A stretch of 64,000 nucleotides of DNA from Rhodoglobus sp. (GCA_025463605.1 JAODAV010000020.1:1-64000), one strand, 5' to 3'. Shown: positions 17,357 through 26,547, counted from the stretch's first letter. Notes: generated from the letters alone by a model not told the origin. Numbers and translations: made by a program.

Positions 17357-18408
17357 GCGAGAGAGGCGGCGCCCGCGTCGCCAGGGGCGTGCTGCTGTCG
17401 GGCGTGCTCGCGGCGCTCCTCGTCGGCGGGGTCATCCTCTCGTCGATGCTCGGCCAGCTGGCGGTCACGCCCACGGAGGTCGTGGGCTCGGTGCTGCGTG
17501 CGACCGGCATCCCGAACGGATGGGCGCCCACCGACCCCATCGTCGAGTCGACCCTGTGGGTGGTGCGGTTCCCGCGCATCGCGATGGGCCTCGCCGTGGG
17601 AGCCGCCCTCGCGGTGGCCGGCGCGGTAATGCAAGCGATCTTCGGTAACCCGCTCGCGGAGCCCGGTGTCGTGGGTGTCTCGTCTGGCGGCGCGTTCGGC
17701 GCAGCAGTCGCGATCGTGCTCGGCCTCACCTCGTTCGGCGTCGGCACCCTCGCGGTGTTCGCGTTCGCGGGCAGCCTTCTCGCAACCATGCTCGTCTATG
17801 TGGTGTCCCGCGCGAATGGCCGCACCGAGGTGGTGACACTCCTGCTCACGGGCATCGCGGTCAACGCGTTCGCCGGCGCGGGTCTCGCGTTCCTGTTGTT
17901 CATCGCCGACTCCGGCGGCCGCGAGCAGATCGTGTTCTGGCAGCTCGGCTCACTCAACGGTTCCCGCTGGCAGGAGGTCGCGATCGTCGCGGCGGTCGCC
18001 GCTCTCGGCACTGCGGCGGCCATCGTGCTGGGTCGGCGATTCGACATCCTCGCCCTCGGTGAGCGCAACGCGCGACACCTCGGCGTCAATGTCGAGGCGC
18101 TGCGCATTGGATCGATCATCCTCGTCGCGCTGCTCACGGGCGTGGCCGTCGCCTTCTGCGGCATCATCGCGTTCGTCGGGCTCGTCGTGCCGCACGTCAT
18201 CCGCATGGTGATCGGACCAGCACATCGCGCACTCATCGTGGCGAGCTCCTTCGGGGGTGGCGCCCTCATGGTGTTCTCCGACCTGCTCGCTCGCTCCGTC
18301 GTGGTCGGCGCCGACCTGCCGATCGGATTGCTGACCTCGCTCATCGGTGGGCCGTTCTTCTTCTTCCTGCTGTTCCGCCAGCGCAAGCGCAGTGGAGGCT
18401 GGGCATGA
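17353..18408 (+). CDS. FecCD-family iron/heme ABC transporter permease
   Basis: 351 aa, about ten membrane helices. Family motifs: RFPRIAMGLAVGAALAVAGA, QAIFGNPLAEPGVVGVSSGG near the N-terminal third, and FVGLVVPHVIRMVIGPAHR for ATPase contact. TTG 17353 overlaps the lplA stop. Together with the next gene it makes the membrane part of a siderophore, heme or B12 importer; the iron box upstream favours iron or heme. No substrate-binding protein is in this operon. Confidence 0.9.
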   Translation: MSERGGARVARGVLLSGVLAALLVGGVILSSMLGQLAVTPTEVVGSVLRATGIPNGWAPTDPIVESTLWVVRFPRIAMGLAVGAALAVAGAVMQAIFGNPLAEPGVVGVSSGGAFGAAVAIVLGLTSFGVGTLAVFAFAGSLLATMLVYVVSRANGRTEVVTLLLTGIAVNAFAGAGLAFLLFIADSGGREQIVFWQLGSLNGSRWQEVAIVAAVAALGTAAAIVLGRRFDILALGERNARHLGVNVEALRIGSIILVALLTGVAVAFCGIIAFVGLVVPHVIRMVIGPAHRALIVASSFGGGALMVFSDLLARSVVVGADLPIGLLTSLIGGPFFFFLLFRQRKRSGGWA

Positions 18409-19163
18409 TCTCGGCGACGGGAGTCGGCGTCGACCTCGAGGGCACCACGGTGCTCGACGGGGTGACGCTCGACGTCGTCGAGGGTGAAGTGCTCGTGCTC
18501 GTGGGGCCTAACGGTGCGGGCAAGTCGACACTGCTCGCGGTGCTGAGCGGTGAACGCCCGCCCACGAGGGGCGCCGTCACCCTCGACGGTCGGGAGCTGG
18601 GGGCGATCCGCCATCGGGAACTTGCTCGGCTCCGCAGCGTTCTCACGCAGGAGAACACGGTGAGCTTTCCGTTCCGCGTCTCCGAGGTCGTCGCCATGGG
18701 CCGCAGCCCCTGGGCCCGCACCATCGAGAGCCGCAACGATATCGTCGCTGTCGCCGACGCTCTCGACGCCGCCGACGTCACACACCTCGCACACCGCCGC
18801 TACACCTCGCTCTCCGGCGGCGAGAAGGCCCGTGTCTCCCTTGCGCGTGTGCTCGCACAGGGGGCCCGCACGATCTATCTCGACGAACCGACCGCATCCC
18901 TCGATCTGCGTCATCAGGAGGACGTCATGCGAATCGCCCGGCGTCTGGCTGGGCAGGGGCGCGCCGTCGTGGTGGTGCTGCACGACCTCACGCTCGCGGG
19001 TGCTTACGCCGACCGCCTCGCGCTCATCTCGAACGGCCGGCTCGAGGCGGTCGGCTCGCCCGCCGAGGTGCTCACCGAGGAGCGCGTCGAACGGGTCTAC
19101 GGACTACCCGTGGAGCTGCACCTCGTCGGCGGCAAGCCCGTCGTCGTTCCCCTGCGCGAGTGA
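18405..19163 (+). CDS. Heme/siderophore ABC transporter ATP-binding protein (HmuV-like)
   Basis: 252 aa, single nucleotide-binding domain: Walker A GPNGAGKST (about residue 34), Q-loop LTQEN, signature LSGGEKARVSLAR, Walker B TIYLDEPTASLD, H-loop VLHD. The segment FPFRVSEVVAMGRSPW is typical of HmuV/FecE. ATG overlaps the permease stop (ATGA). Closes an iron-box-controlled operon whose binding protein must be encoded elsewhere. Confidence 0.9.
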   Translation: MISATGVGVDLEGTTVLDGVTLDVVEGEVLVLVGPNGAGKSTLLAVLSGERPPTRGAVTLDGRELGAIRHRELARLRSVLTQENTVSFPFRVSEVVAMGRSPWARTIESRNDIVAVADALDAADVTHLAHRRYTSLSGGEKARVSLARVLAQGARTIYLDEPTASLDLRHQEDVMRIARRLAGQGRAVVVVLHDLTLAGAYADRLALISNGRLEAVGSPAEVLTEERVERVYGLPVELHLVGGKPVVVPLRE

Positions 19164-19181
19164 GTTCGTAAGCTGGGGCTC

Positions 19182-20048
19182 ATGGTGATCCGCTATGGCG
19201 TCGTCGGTACCACGAGCTGGGGCGCAATGGCGCACGCCCCCGCCGCGATGGCGAGCGAACGGGTCGACTACGTCGGATCCTTCGGGCGCAATGACGATTT
19301 CGATGCGTTCCTCGATTCCGTCGATGCGGTCGGATTCGCCGTGCCGCCGATGGTCCAGGTGCCGCTGGCGCTGCGTGCGATCGAGGCGGGCAAGCACGTG
19401 CTTCTCGAGAAGCCCATCGCCGTCGACCTCGCGAGCGCGCAACAGCTGGCGGATGCCGTGCAGTCGGCGGGAGTCGCATCCATCGTCTTCCTCACGAAGC
19501 GATTCACACCCACTCTCGTGACGTGGCTCGATCGGCTGCGGGAGGAGGGCCCGTGGCTTCACGGCCGGGTCGATGCCCTCGGCTCGTACCTGCCCGACCA
19601 CCCGGATGCGGGCTGGCGGGCCGAGTACGGCGGACTGTGGGATGTCGGACCGCACGTGCTCTCGATGCTGTGCGGGGTGCTCGGGCCGGTGGCGTCGATC
19701 GCGGCGGCCCGCGGTGACAACGACCTCGTTGTCGCGTCGCTGGTGCACGACTCGGGTGCGGCGAGTTCCTTCTCGACGAGTCTGGGGATGCCCCGCGCAG
19801 CGGCAGGGGAGTCGACGATGTTCGCCGGGCCGTCGGGCCGGGCCGAACAGCCGCCTCTCGCTGGCCGGGACGTGGATGGGGCCGTGGTAGCAAACGCCCG
19901 CGCGATCGCGGCGCTCGCCGACCAGATCGACTCGGGCGAGCGCGAGCACCCGTGCGATGTGCGCTTCGGGCTGGAGATCGTGCGCGTGCTCGACGCGGCC
20001 GAGCGCTCGATCGCGGGCGGCGGGATACGGCTTTCGCCCCTCGCGTAG
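19182..20048 (+). CDS. Gfo/Idh/MocA-family oxidoreductase
   Basis: 288 aa NAD(P)-dependent sugar or polyol oxidoreductase fold. The N-terminal dinucleotide-binding motif is GVVGTTSWGAMAH; the conserved EKPIAVD (about residue 72) holds the catalytic Lys region; GGLWDVGPHVLSMLCGVLG supplies the Asp/His pair. The protein is shorter than the usual 330-380 aa, lacking part of the C-terminal sheet. TAAGCT ends 7 nt before the ATG, suggesting a leaderless transcript separate from the iron operon. Substrate unknown. Confidence 0.85.
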   Translation: MVIRYGVVGTTSWGAMAHAPAAMASERVDYVGSFGRNDDFDAFLDSVDAVGFAVPPMVQVPLALRAIEAGKHVLLEKPIAVDLASAQQLADAVQSAGVASIVFLTKRFTPTLVTWLDRLREEGPWLHGRVDALGSYLPDHPDAGWRAEYGGLWDVGPHVLSMLCGVLGPVASIAAARGDNDLVVASLVHDSGAASSFSTSLGMPRAAAGESTMFAGPSGRAEQPPLAGRDVDGAVVANARAIAALADQIDSGEREHPCDVRFGLEIVRVLDAAERSIAGGGIRLSPLA

Positions 20049-20100
20049 TCATTCTCCGGGAGGATGCGGGCTCGCCGCCCGGCCAACGTACACTGTTCGG

Positions 20101-20409
20101 GTGGAGCCGTGGATCGTCATCGTTATCGTCGTCGCGGTAGGTGTGCTCTTCTACATCGCGCAGCACTTCGGCTGGATCGACTTGAGCAACAAGAGCAAGT
20201 CGAGCGGCAGCAAGGGCGGCAGCGCTCTCGGTATCGGCGATGAGGTGTTCCACCCCACCCGGCATGAGGCTCAGATCGAGATGGATCGCCAGACCGTGCT
20301 CCCCGCTCCCGCGCCGCTGCCGGGTGACGGCGACAAGGGCATCTACGACGGCCAGGTCAAGATCGACCTGACGGGCGAGCCCAGCCACGGCAAGCACGCG
20401 GCCGAGTAG
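20101..20409 (+). CDS. Small single-pass membrane protein
   Basis: 102 aa. One N-terminal membrane helix (EPWIVIVIVVAVGVLFYIAQ), then a Ser/Lys/Gly-rich linker and a cytosolic tail with GDEVFHPTRHEAQIEMDRQT. I recognise no family, though similar proteins of unknown function occur in actinobacteria. GTG 20101 lies 6 nt after TACACT, so leaderless expression is likely; the open frame extends upstream but only through the oxidoreductase gene. Confidence 0.72.
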   Translation: MEPWIVIVIVVAVGVLFYIAQHFGWIDLSNKSKSSGSKGGSALGIGDEVFHPTRHEAQIEMDRQTVLPAPAPLPGDGDKGIYDGQVKIDLTGEPSHGKHAAE

Positions 20410-20432
20410 TTCGCCGCGGCCAGCCGACCGGG

Positions 20433-20717
20433 CTAGCGCGTGAGCAGGTCCTGGTAGTCGGGGTGCTCCTCGATCCATGCCGCGGTGAATGGGCAGCGCG
20501 CCACCACTCGGTAGTCCGTCTCAGCGCGCACGAGGTTCAGCGCACCGCGCACGAGTTCGCCGCCGAGCCCCTCCTCGCGCCGGTCTGGGTCGATCTCCGT
20601 GTGGATGAACACGATCGTGTCGTCCCGGATCTGGTAGTCGGTCTGCCCCACGCTCTCGCCGTCGACGAGCAACTCGAAGCGGTTCATCCGCTGGTCCTGA
20701 ACGACTTCGGTGGGCAT
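20433..20717 (-). CDS. GNAT-family N-acetyltransferase, short YidJ/COG2388 type
   Basis: 94 aa, the length of the short acetyltransferase family resembling human GTLF3B/Gcn5-like proteins. Conserved parts are FIHTEIDPDRREEGLGGELVRGAL (acetyl-CoA loop, EGLGG) and CPFTAAWIEEHPDYQDL at the C-terminus. TAGGCT ends 6 nt before the ATG on the minus strand, pointing to a leaderless mRNA. Target unknown. Confidence 0.87.
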   Translation of the reverse strand: MPTEVVQDQRMNRFELLVDGESVGQTDYQIRDDTIVFIHTEIDPDRREEGLGGELVRGALNLVRAETDYRVVARCPFTAAWIEEHPDYQDLLTR

Positions 20718-20730
20718 ACGCCAAGCCTAG

Positions 20731-21759
20731 TCAGGCGCTATCGCGCACGACCATTCGCGTCGGCATGACCCGCTCCCGCTCGGTCGTCTCGCCGCGCAGG
20801 AGGGCGAGCAGCATGCGCGCCATCTCGGCGCCCATCTCGCGCGACGGCTGATGCACGGTCGTGAGCTGGATCTCGCCGCTCGTCGCCGCCGAGCTGTCGT
20901 CGAATCCCACGACCGCGACGTCGCCGGGAACGGAGCGACCACGGTCCCGAAGAACCGAGATAGCGCCAGTGGCCATGAGGTCACTAGCGACGAACACTCC
21001 ATCGAGGTCGGGCGCGCGTTCGAGCAGCTCGCGCATGGCGGCGGCGCCACCGGCCATCGTGAAGTCGCCGTGCACGACCAGATCGGTGGGTTGCCCGGAT
21101 GCGCGCACAGCCCGCTGCCACCCTTCGGTGCGGTCGATCGCCGCCTGCATGTTGTCTGGCCCCGCGATAGTCGCGACGCGCTTGCGGCCCAGGTCGAGCA
21201 GGTACTGGGTGCCCATCGCGGCGCCTTCAGCGTTGTCGACGTCCACGAAGTTGTTGTTTCGGTGCAGGTCGGGCCGGTACGGGCGCCCGCCGAATACGAC
21301 GGGCAGAGTGGCGTCAAGCGTCGTGAAGAAGTCGTCGCCGGAGTGGTGGGAGACCACGATGGCGCCGTCGACGTTGCCGCCGAGCAGATAGCGGATCGTC
21401 TTCTCGGAGGGCGAGCTGGGCGACGCGAGCTGCAAGTTGAGCACGTAGTCGCTGTCTTCGAGCCCTTGCGTGATGCCCTGAACGATCTCGGCGAAGAACG
21501 GGTCGCCGAAGAATCGATTGGTGTCCTCCGGCACAACGAGCGCGATCGCCATCGTCTGTCGATTGGCCAGTGATCTCGCCGCGCGATTGGGGATGTAGTT
21601 GAGACGGTCGATCGCCGTGTTGACGGCGGCGAGCACATCCGGGCTCACATGGCTCGAACCGTTGACGACACGGGAGACCGTCGAGCGCGACACGCCCGCC
21701 TCTGCGGCGACTGCCTCGAGCGTCGGCGCAACACGGCGGCCGGGCGTTTCGAGGGTCAT
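20731..21759 (-). CDS. cebR: LacI-family repressor of the cellobiose operon (CebR-like)
   Basis: 342 aa. HTH EAVAAEAGVSRSTVSRVVNGS at about residues 14-35, hinge helix PNRAARSLANRQT, and a sugar-binding effector domain ending with IALVVPEDTNRF, VVGFDDSSAATSGEIQLTTVHQ. Its place directly after bglC and the three TGGGAGCGCTCCCA-type sites before cebE match the Streptomyces CebR system, where cellobiose releases repression. TAGACT ends 7 nt before the ATG, so it appears to have its own leaderless promoter. Confidence 0.87.
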   Translation of the reverse strand: MTLETPGRRVAPTLEAVAAEAGVSRSTVSRVVNGSSHVSPDVLAAVNTAIDRLNYIPNRAARSLANRQTMAIALVVPEDTNRFFGDPFFAEIVQGITQGLEDSDYVLNLQLASPSSPSEKTIRYLLGGNVDGAIVVSHHSGDDFFTTLDATLPVVFGGRPYRPDLHRNNNFVDVDNAEGAAMGTQYLLDLGRKRVATIAGPDNMQAAIDRTEGWQRAVRASGQPTDLVVHGDFTMAGGAAAMRELLERAPDLDGVFVASDLMATGAISVLRDRGRSVPGDVAVVGFDDSSAATSGEIQLTTVHQPSREMGAEMARMLLALLRGETTERERVMPTRMVVRDSA

Positions 21760-21783
21760 GGGGGGAAGTCTACCCAGCGCCGG

Positions 21784-23229
21784 TCAGAGGGCGCGGCCAG
21801 TGATTATGCGGGTGTAAGCGATTGCGCTGTCCTTCGGGGTGCGCTCCTGGGTGTCGTAGTCGACGCGCACGATGCCGAACCGCTTGTCGTAGCCCCAGGC
21901 CCATTCGAAGTTGTCCATGAGCGACCAGTAGAAGTAACCGTGCACAGGAACCCCCGCATCGATCGCGTCGAGGATGGCTCCGAGGTGGGACTCCAGAAAA
22001 GCGACTCGCTCGGCGTCGTGAATCGAGCCGTCGGGCTCGACCACGTCGTCATAGGCGGCGCCGTTCTCCGTGACGGAGAGGGCGACGCCCGCGGGGCCCG
22101 TGTACTCCTCATGCACGCGGATGAGCAGTCGCGTGAGACCCTCGGGCTGCACCTCCCAGTCCATCGCGGTGATCGGCAGTCCCCGCGAGTGCCAGTGCAC
22201 GCCATCGGCGGCGGGGAAGGGGGAGCGCTTCGGACGCTCGGATGGCGCGGCCGTCGTGATCTCGTCGCCGGCAGGCCGCGCGCTCACCGACTCGCCGTGG
22301 TAGTAGTTCACGCCGAGGGCGTCGATCGGGCGCGAGATGATCTCGAGGTCGCCGGGCTTGACGACCCGCTCGAAACCGAGGCCCGCGACATCCTCGAGTA
22401 CATCGTCGGGGTAGGCGCCCCGCAGGATCGGGTCGAGGAAGAACCGGTTGAACTGCCCGTCGATGCGCCGCGCCGCGTCACGGTCGGCCGCATCGCCCGC
22501 GTCGACGGGGTCGACGACAGAGAGGTTGAGCGTGATGCCGAGGCTCAGGTTCTCGTCCCGCGCGCGAAGCTCACCGATCGCGAGGCCATGGCCGAGCAGA
22601 AGATGGTGTGCGGCAGCGAGCCCCGCGGCGGGGTCTTGCCGACCGGGGGCGTGCTCCCCACCGATGTAACTCAGGAACGAGGAGCACCACGGTTCGTTGA
22701 GCGTCGTCCATGCGGTAACCCGATCGCCGAGGGCGTCGTGCACGTCGAGTGCGAACTCGGCGAAACGGTATGCGGTGTCTCGGTTGGTCCATCCGCCGTT
22801 CTCTTCGAGCGCTTGCGGCAGGTCCCAGTGGTAGAGCGTGAGCCACGGCATGATGCCCTTGCCCAGCAGCTCGTCGACGAGTCGAGAGTAGAAGTCGAGG
22901 CCCTGGGGGTTCACCGGTCCGCCGTCGGGGCGAACGCGAGCCCACGATGTCGAGAAGCGATACGTCTGCAGTCCGAGCTGCGCCATGAGGGCGACGTCGT
23001 CGCGGTAGCGGTGGTAGTGGTCGCACGCCACGTCGCCGTTGTCGCCATTGACTACCGCGCCGGGCAGTCGGGTGAAGGCATCCCAGATCGAATCGGTTCG
23101 GCCGTCGTCGTGCGCGGCACCCTCGATCTGGTACGCCGCGGTGGCCGCGCCGAACAGGAACTCCGGCGGAAAGGAGCGTGGGGTGGTCGAAGGCATGCGG
23201 GCAGACTGCTCTCGTGTAGTCAGGGTCAT
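21784..23229 (-). CDS. bglC: GH1 beta-glucosidase
   Basis: 481 aa glycoside hydrolase family 1. Acid/base Glu in TLNEPWCSSFLSYIGG, nucleophile Glu in LSVTENGAAYDD, the entrance motif FPPEFLFGAATAAYQIEGA and the sugar-binding GYFYWSLMDNFEWAWGY region are intact. No signal peptide, so it cleaves imported cellobiose or cello-oligosaccharides to glucose in the cytoplasm. Last gene of the cebEFG-bglC transcription unit and upstream of cebR. Confidence 0.95.
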   Translation of the reverse strand: MTLTTREQSARMPSTTPRSFPPEFLFGAATAAYQIEGAAHDDGRTDSIWDAFTRLPGAVVNGDNGDVACDHYHRYRDDVALMAQLGLQTYRFSTSWARVRPDGGPVNPQGLDFYSRLVDELLGKGIMPWLTLYHWDLPQALEENGGWTNRDTAYRFAEFALDVHDALGDRVTAWTTLNEPWCSSFLSYIGGEHAPGRQDPAAGLAAAHHLLLGHGLAIGELRARDENLSLGITLNLSVVDPVDAGDAADRDAARRIDGQFNRFFLDPILRGAYPDDVLEDVAGLGFERVVKPGDLEIISRPIDALGVNYYHGESVSARPAGDEITTAAPSERPKRSPFPAADGVHWHSRGLPITAMDWEVQPEGLTRLLIRVHEEYTGPAGVALSVTENGAAYDDVVEPDGSIHDAERVAFLESHLGAILDAIDAGVPVHGYFYWSLMDNFEWAWGYDKRFGIVRVDYDTQERTPKDSAIAYTRIITGRAL

Positions 23230-23234
23230 TGCAT

Positions 23235-24071
23235 TCAGCCTTTAACGGCCCCGGCCATAATGCCACTGACAAGCTGCCTGCCGGCGAAGATGAACAGCAA
23301 CAAGAGGGGGATCGTCGCCAATACCACCCCGGCGAGCACCACCGAGTAGTCCACGAAGTAGTTGGACTGCAGCAGTGAGAGCGCCACGGGCAACGTGGGA
23401 TTCTGGCGGTCGAGCACGATGAACGGCCAGAAGAAGTTGTTCCACGCGCCCACGAAGATGAACAGGAACAGCATCGCCGCGGCCGGTCGTGCCGCAATGA
23501 CCCCGACGGTCCAGAAGGTGCGGATCATGGATGCCCCATCCACGCGAGCGGCCTCGATGAGTTCGTCGGGCACCGCCTGGCGCAGGTATTGCGTCATCCA
23601 GAACACGCCGAACGCGCTCGTGAGCGCGGGCAGGATGATCGCGCCGATCTGCCCCGTCCAGCCCAGGTCGGAGAACAGGATGTAGAGCGGCACGACCCCG
23701 AGTTGCTGCGGCACCGCCATGGTGGCGACGACGAAGGCGAGAAGTGCGGGACCGCCGACGAATCGGAGTTTTGCGAACGCCCACCCGGCGAGCGTCGACG
23801 TCGTGACGACGGCCGCGGCGATGAGCAAGGACGAGTAGATCGAGTTCCACAGGGCCGACCAGAAGTTGACGGCGGGATTGGACATCACGGAGATCGCGTT
23901 TTCGATGAAGTTGCCGCCCGGCCACCACGGCCGCTCGCGCAGCGACGAGGCGTCTCCCGATCCGATGATGAACGACCAGTAGAGCGGGAATGCCGCACTG
24001 ACGAAGACCACGAGCAGTCCCGCGTAGGCCCAGAAACCGGGACGTGAGCCGCGGATCGCAATCGTTCTCAT
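23235..24071 (-). CDS. cebG: Carbohydrate ABC transporter permease, MalG type (CebG-like)
   Basis: 278 aa, six membrane helices. The EAA loop that docks the ATPase reads EAARVDGASMIRTFWTVGVIAARPA. ATG overlaps the cebF stop by 4 bp. Pairs with CebF to form the cellobiose channel; as in Streptomyces, no ATPase gene is in the operon, so a shared MsiK-like ATPase elsewhere should power it. Confidence 0.91.
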   Translation of the reverse strand: MRTIAIRGSRPGFWAYAGLLVVFVSAAFPLYWSFIIGSGDASSLRERPWWPGGNFIENAISVMSNPAVNFWSALWNSIYSSLLIAAAVVTTSTLAGWAFAKLRFVGGPALLAFVVATMAVPQQLGVVPLYILFSDLGWTGQIGAIILPALTSAFGVFWMTQYLRQAVPDELIEAARVDGASMIRTFWTVGVIAARPAAAMLFLFIFVGAWNNFFWPFIVLDRQNPTLPVALSLLQSNYFVDYSVVLAGVVLATIPLLLLFIFAGRQLVSGIMAGAVKG

Positions 24072-25063
24072 TGCGCGGCCTCCTTCCGCTTGCCGCGCGG
24101 TTGCCCGAGGCCGCGTCTGCCTTCGTCACGCACGAGCGAGCGCGTGACGAAGAGATTGAGCAGTCCAATGACCAGGATGATGAGGAACAGGATCCAGGCC
24201 ATCGCAGCAGCTCGGCCGAAGTTCCACTGGCCCCAGCCGATGTCGTAGAGGTACAGCGAAATCGTGAGCCACTGCTGGCCGGCCCCGCCGCGGCCGAACT
24301 GGTCGAAGACCCGCGGCTCGTCGAAGATCTGCAGCCCACCGATGGTGGACGTGATGACGACGAAGATGAGCGTCGGCTTGAGCGACGGGAGCGTGATGCT
24401 CACGAACTGGCGGAACGGGCCGGCACCGTCGACCGTCGCGGCTTCGTAGTAGTCGCGGTTCACTGCCTGCATCGCCGCGAGGAGGATCAATGCGTTGTAG
24501 CCGGTCCAGCGGTAGTTGACCATCGTCGAGATCGCGACGTGGCTCCAGAACGGCTCCTTGTGCCACTGGATCGGATCGAGACCGAGGTCGGTGAGAAGGC
24601 CGTTGACCAGGCCGAACTGGTCGGCGAACACGACGTTGAAGATCAGCCCGACGGCCACCGGGGCGACGACGTAGGGAAGCAGCACGCCCATCCGCCAGAA
24701 CGTCTTCGCTCGGATGTTGCGGTCGAGTATGGCGGCGATGAAGATCGCGAGGATGAGCTGGGGCACCGTCGACAGCAGGAAGATGCTGAACGTATTGCGC
24801 AGCGCCGTCCAGAAGTGGGGTTGCTGGAGGATCCAGACGTACTGGTCGAGACCGATGAACGTGCCCGAGTTGCGCACGAGATCCCAGTCCATGAACGAGA
24901 TCACTGCAGTGAAGGCGATCGGGAACAGCCCGACGATGGCGAACATCACGAAGAAGGGGGAGATATAGAGGTAGGGGGAGATCTTGAGATCCCACCGGCT
25001 CATGCGGTTCGAGAACGAGAGGACTCGGACTGGCTTGGAGGTCTTCGGCAGGGCGACGCTCAT
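24068..25063 (-). CDS. cebF: Carbohydrate ABC transporter permease, MalF type (CebF-like)
   Basis: 331 aa with six main membrane helices (first about residues 32-55: ISPFFVMFAIVGLFPIAFTA). The EAA loop is EAATVDGAGPFRQFVSITLPSL. A basic cytosolic tail of about 25 residues ends in a Lys/Arg-rich stretch. Follows cebE after an 84-bp gap that holds a strong hairpin, and overlaps cebG. Confidence 0.91.
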   Translation of the reverse strand: MSVALPKTSKPVRVLSFSNRMSRWDLKISPYLYISPFFVMFAIVGLFPIAFTAVISFMDWDLVRNSGTFIGLDQYVWILQQPHFWTALRNTFSIFLLSTVPQLILAIFIAAILDRNIRAKTFWRMGVLLPYVVAPVAVGLIFNVVFADQFGLVNGLLTDLGLDPIQWHKEPFWSHVAISTMVNYRWTGYNALILLAAMQAVNRDYYEAATVDGAGPFRQFVSITLPSLKPTLIFVVITSTIGGLQIFDEPRVFDQFGRGGAGQQWLTISLYLYDIGWGQWNFGRAAAMAWILFLIILVIGLLNLFVTRSLVRDEGRRGLGQPRGKRKEAAQ

Positions 25064-25106
25064 GGTTACGCTTTCAGGTTCCGGCGCGGAAGTGGGACGC
25101 GTTGCG

Positions 25107-25137
25107 GGTGCGGGCCGCCGAAGCGGCGACCCGCACC
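25107..25137 (-). terminator. Intercistronic hairpin between cebE and cebF
   Basis: GGTGCGGG-CCGCCG pairs with CGGCG-A-CCCGCACC around an AAG loop. No T-run follows, so it is more likely an mRNA-stabilising or attenuating hairpin that raises binding-protein yield over the permeases than a full terminator. Confidence 0.5.
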
Positions 25138-25147
25138 TCGCGGTGCA

Positions 25148-26407
25148 CTAGAAGGCGGAAACCTCGGTCACCCAGGTGTTCCAGCTCGTCTCCTGGTCTT
25201 CGAGGCCGTCGAAGACGCGGGTGACGGCGTTCTGCAGCGCGTCGTGGAACTGGAAGTACTGCGGGCCCTTGAACGTCGCGACCGTGATGGCCTCGGCGCG
25301 AGAGGTGAGGATCTCGCCGGTGGGGGCAGCGTTGAAGTACTCGTTCGTCGCGGATGCGAGCTCGTCACTCGAGAGAGCGTCGAGCTGGCTCGGGAAGGTT
25401 CCCGCATTGGCGAACGCCTTGAGCTGCGTCTCGGGGGAGGTCAGCCAGGCGGCGAGCTCCTGCGCGGCCTCGACGTTCGCACCGTTGGCCGGCACGGTCA
25501 GGTATGAGCCGCCCCAGTTCGCACCGCCACCGGGGAACGCGTCGGCGATGTCCCAGCCGGCAACGTCGGGCGCGTTGCCCGAGATGACACCGAGCATCCA
25601 GCCCGGGCAGAGCATCGCGGCGAACTCACCGCTGGCCATCGAGGCGAACCAGTCCTCGCTCCACTGGCCCGAGTATGCGGCGATCGGCACGGCCTTCTCG
25701 ACGACGGCTGCATAGGCATCGGCGATGTCGGCGTTCTCCGTGGCGATGATCCCGCCGTCCGGGTCTTCGTACGCGAGCTCGAGCTGGTTCACCATGCCTT
25801 GGAGCACCGAGTTGGCGGAGTCGATGAACGGCTTGCCGGTCGCGGCCTTGTACTCGGCGCCGATGGTGAAGAAGTTGTCCCAGTCACCGTCGAACAGGGC
25901 GGCGACGTCGGCACGATCGGTGGGCAGGCCCGCTGCCTCGAACAGGTCGGCGCGGTAGCAGATGCCCTGCGGGCCGATGTCGGTGCCGTAGGCGATCAGG
26001 TTGCCGGCCGAGTCGGTTGCGGAGGCTTCCTTCCAGTCCAGCCAGCGGCCCGCGAGGTCGGCGGGCACCGGCGCGAGCAGGTCGGCATACTGCATCGCCT
26101 CGGTGAACCAGTCGATCTCGACCGCCTCGACATCCGCCAAGCCGGACTTGCCCAGCTTCTGGAAGTAGTTCGCGCGGGCGTCGTTCGACGTAGCGGCCTT
26201 GTTGTGCACGACCTTGATGCCGGTCTCCTCGGTGAACTCGGCGAGCAATTCGTCGGTGTAGCCGAAGTCGTTGAACGTCGCGAGGGTGAGCGTGACTTCC
26301 TCATTCGGGTCGGTGCCAGCACCCCCTGCCGCACATCCGGTTGCTACGAGGGCGATGGTTGCTGCGCCGGCGACTGCGGCGGCGATCGTACGTCGTGAAG
26401 TTCTCAC
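25148..26407 (-). CDS. cebE: Cellobiose ABC transporter substrate-binding lipoprotein (CebE-like)
   Basis: About 419 aa, family 1 extracellular solute-binding protein. GTG 26407 is chosen over GTG 26413 because AAAGGAG lies 5 nt upstream of it. Signal peptide RTSRRTIAAAVAGAATIALV with lipobox ATGC, Cys anchor at about residue 25. The mature part shows TLATFNDFGYTDELLAEF and DIGPQGICYRADLFEAAGLP, typical of cellobiose/cello-oligosaccharide binders. First gene of the operon and under three CebR sites. Confidence 0.9.
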   Translation of the reverse strand: MRTSRRTIAAAVAGAATIALVATGCAAGGAGTDPNEEVTLTLATFNDFGYTDELLAEFTEETGIKVVHNKAATSNDARANYFQKLGKSGLADVEAVEIDWFTEAMQYADLLAPVPADLAGRWLDWKEASATDSAGNLIAYGTDIGPQGICYRADLFEAAGLPTDRADVAALFDGDWDNFFTIGAEYKAATGKPFIDSANSVLQGMVNQLELAYEDPDGGIIATENADIADAYAAVVEKAVPIAAYSGQWSEDWFASMASGEFAAMLCPGWMLGVISGNAPDVAGWDIADAFPGGGANWGGSYLTVPANGANVEAAQELAAWLTSPETQLKAFANAGTFPSQLDALSSDELASATNEYFNAAPTGEILTSRAEAITVATFKGPQYFQFHDALQNAVTRVFDGLEDQETSWNTWVTEVSAF

Positions 26408-26458
26408 GGTCACTCCTTTGTGTGCGTGGGTGGGGTATTGCGCTTACACGGCCCGTGG

Positions 26459-26472
26459 CGAGAGCGCTCTCA
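26459..26472. promoter_or_regulatory. CebR operator 1
   Basis: CGAGAGCGCTCTCA, containing the perfect palindrome GAGAGCGCTCTC, 52 bp before the cebE start. Confidence 0.75.
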
Positions 26473-26482
26473 CCATTCGATT

Positions 26483-26496
26483 TGGGAGCGCTCCCA
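26483..26496. promoter_or_regulatory. CebR operator 2 (exact consensus)
   Basis: TGGGAGCGCTCCCA is a perfect 14-bp palindrome identical to the CebR/CelR box known from Streptomyces and Thermobifida. Confidence 0.9.
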
Positions 26497-26547
26497 CGGG
26501 ATCGAGCTCAGACTAGGTTCGTTCCGGCAACCCTGTCAAGTACTGGG

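Noticed and set aside
22571-23497. 308-codon minus-strand frame overlapping bglC and cebG
   Set aside because: Arg/Pro-rich low-complexity translation overlapping two well-supported genes in another frame.
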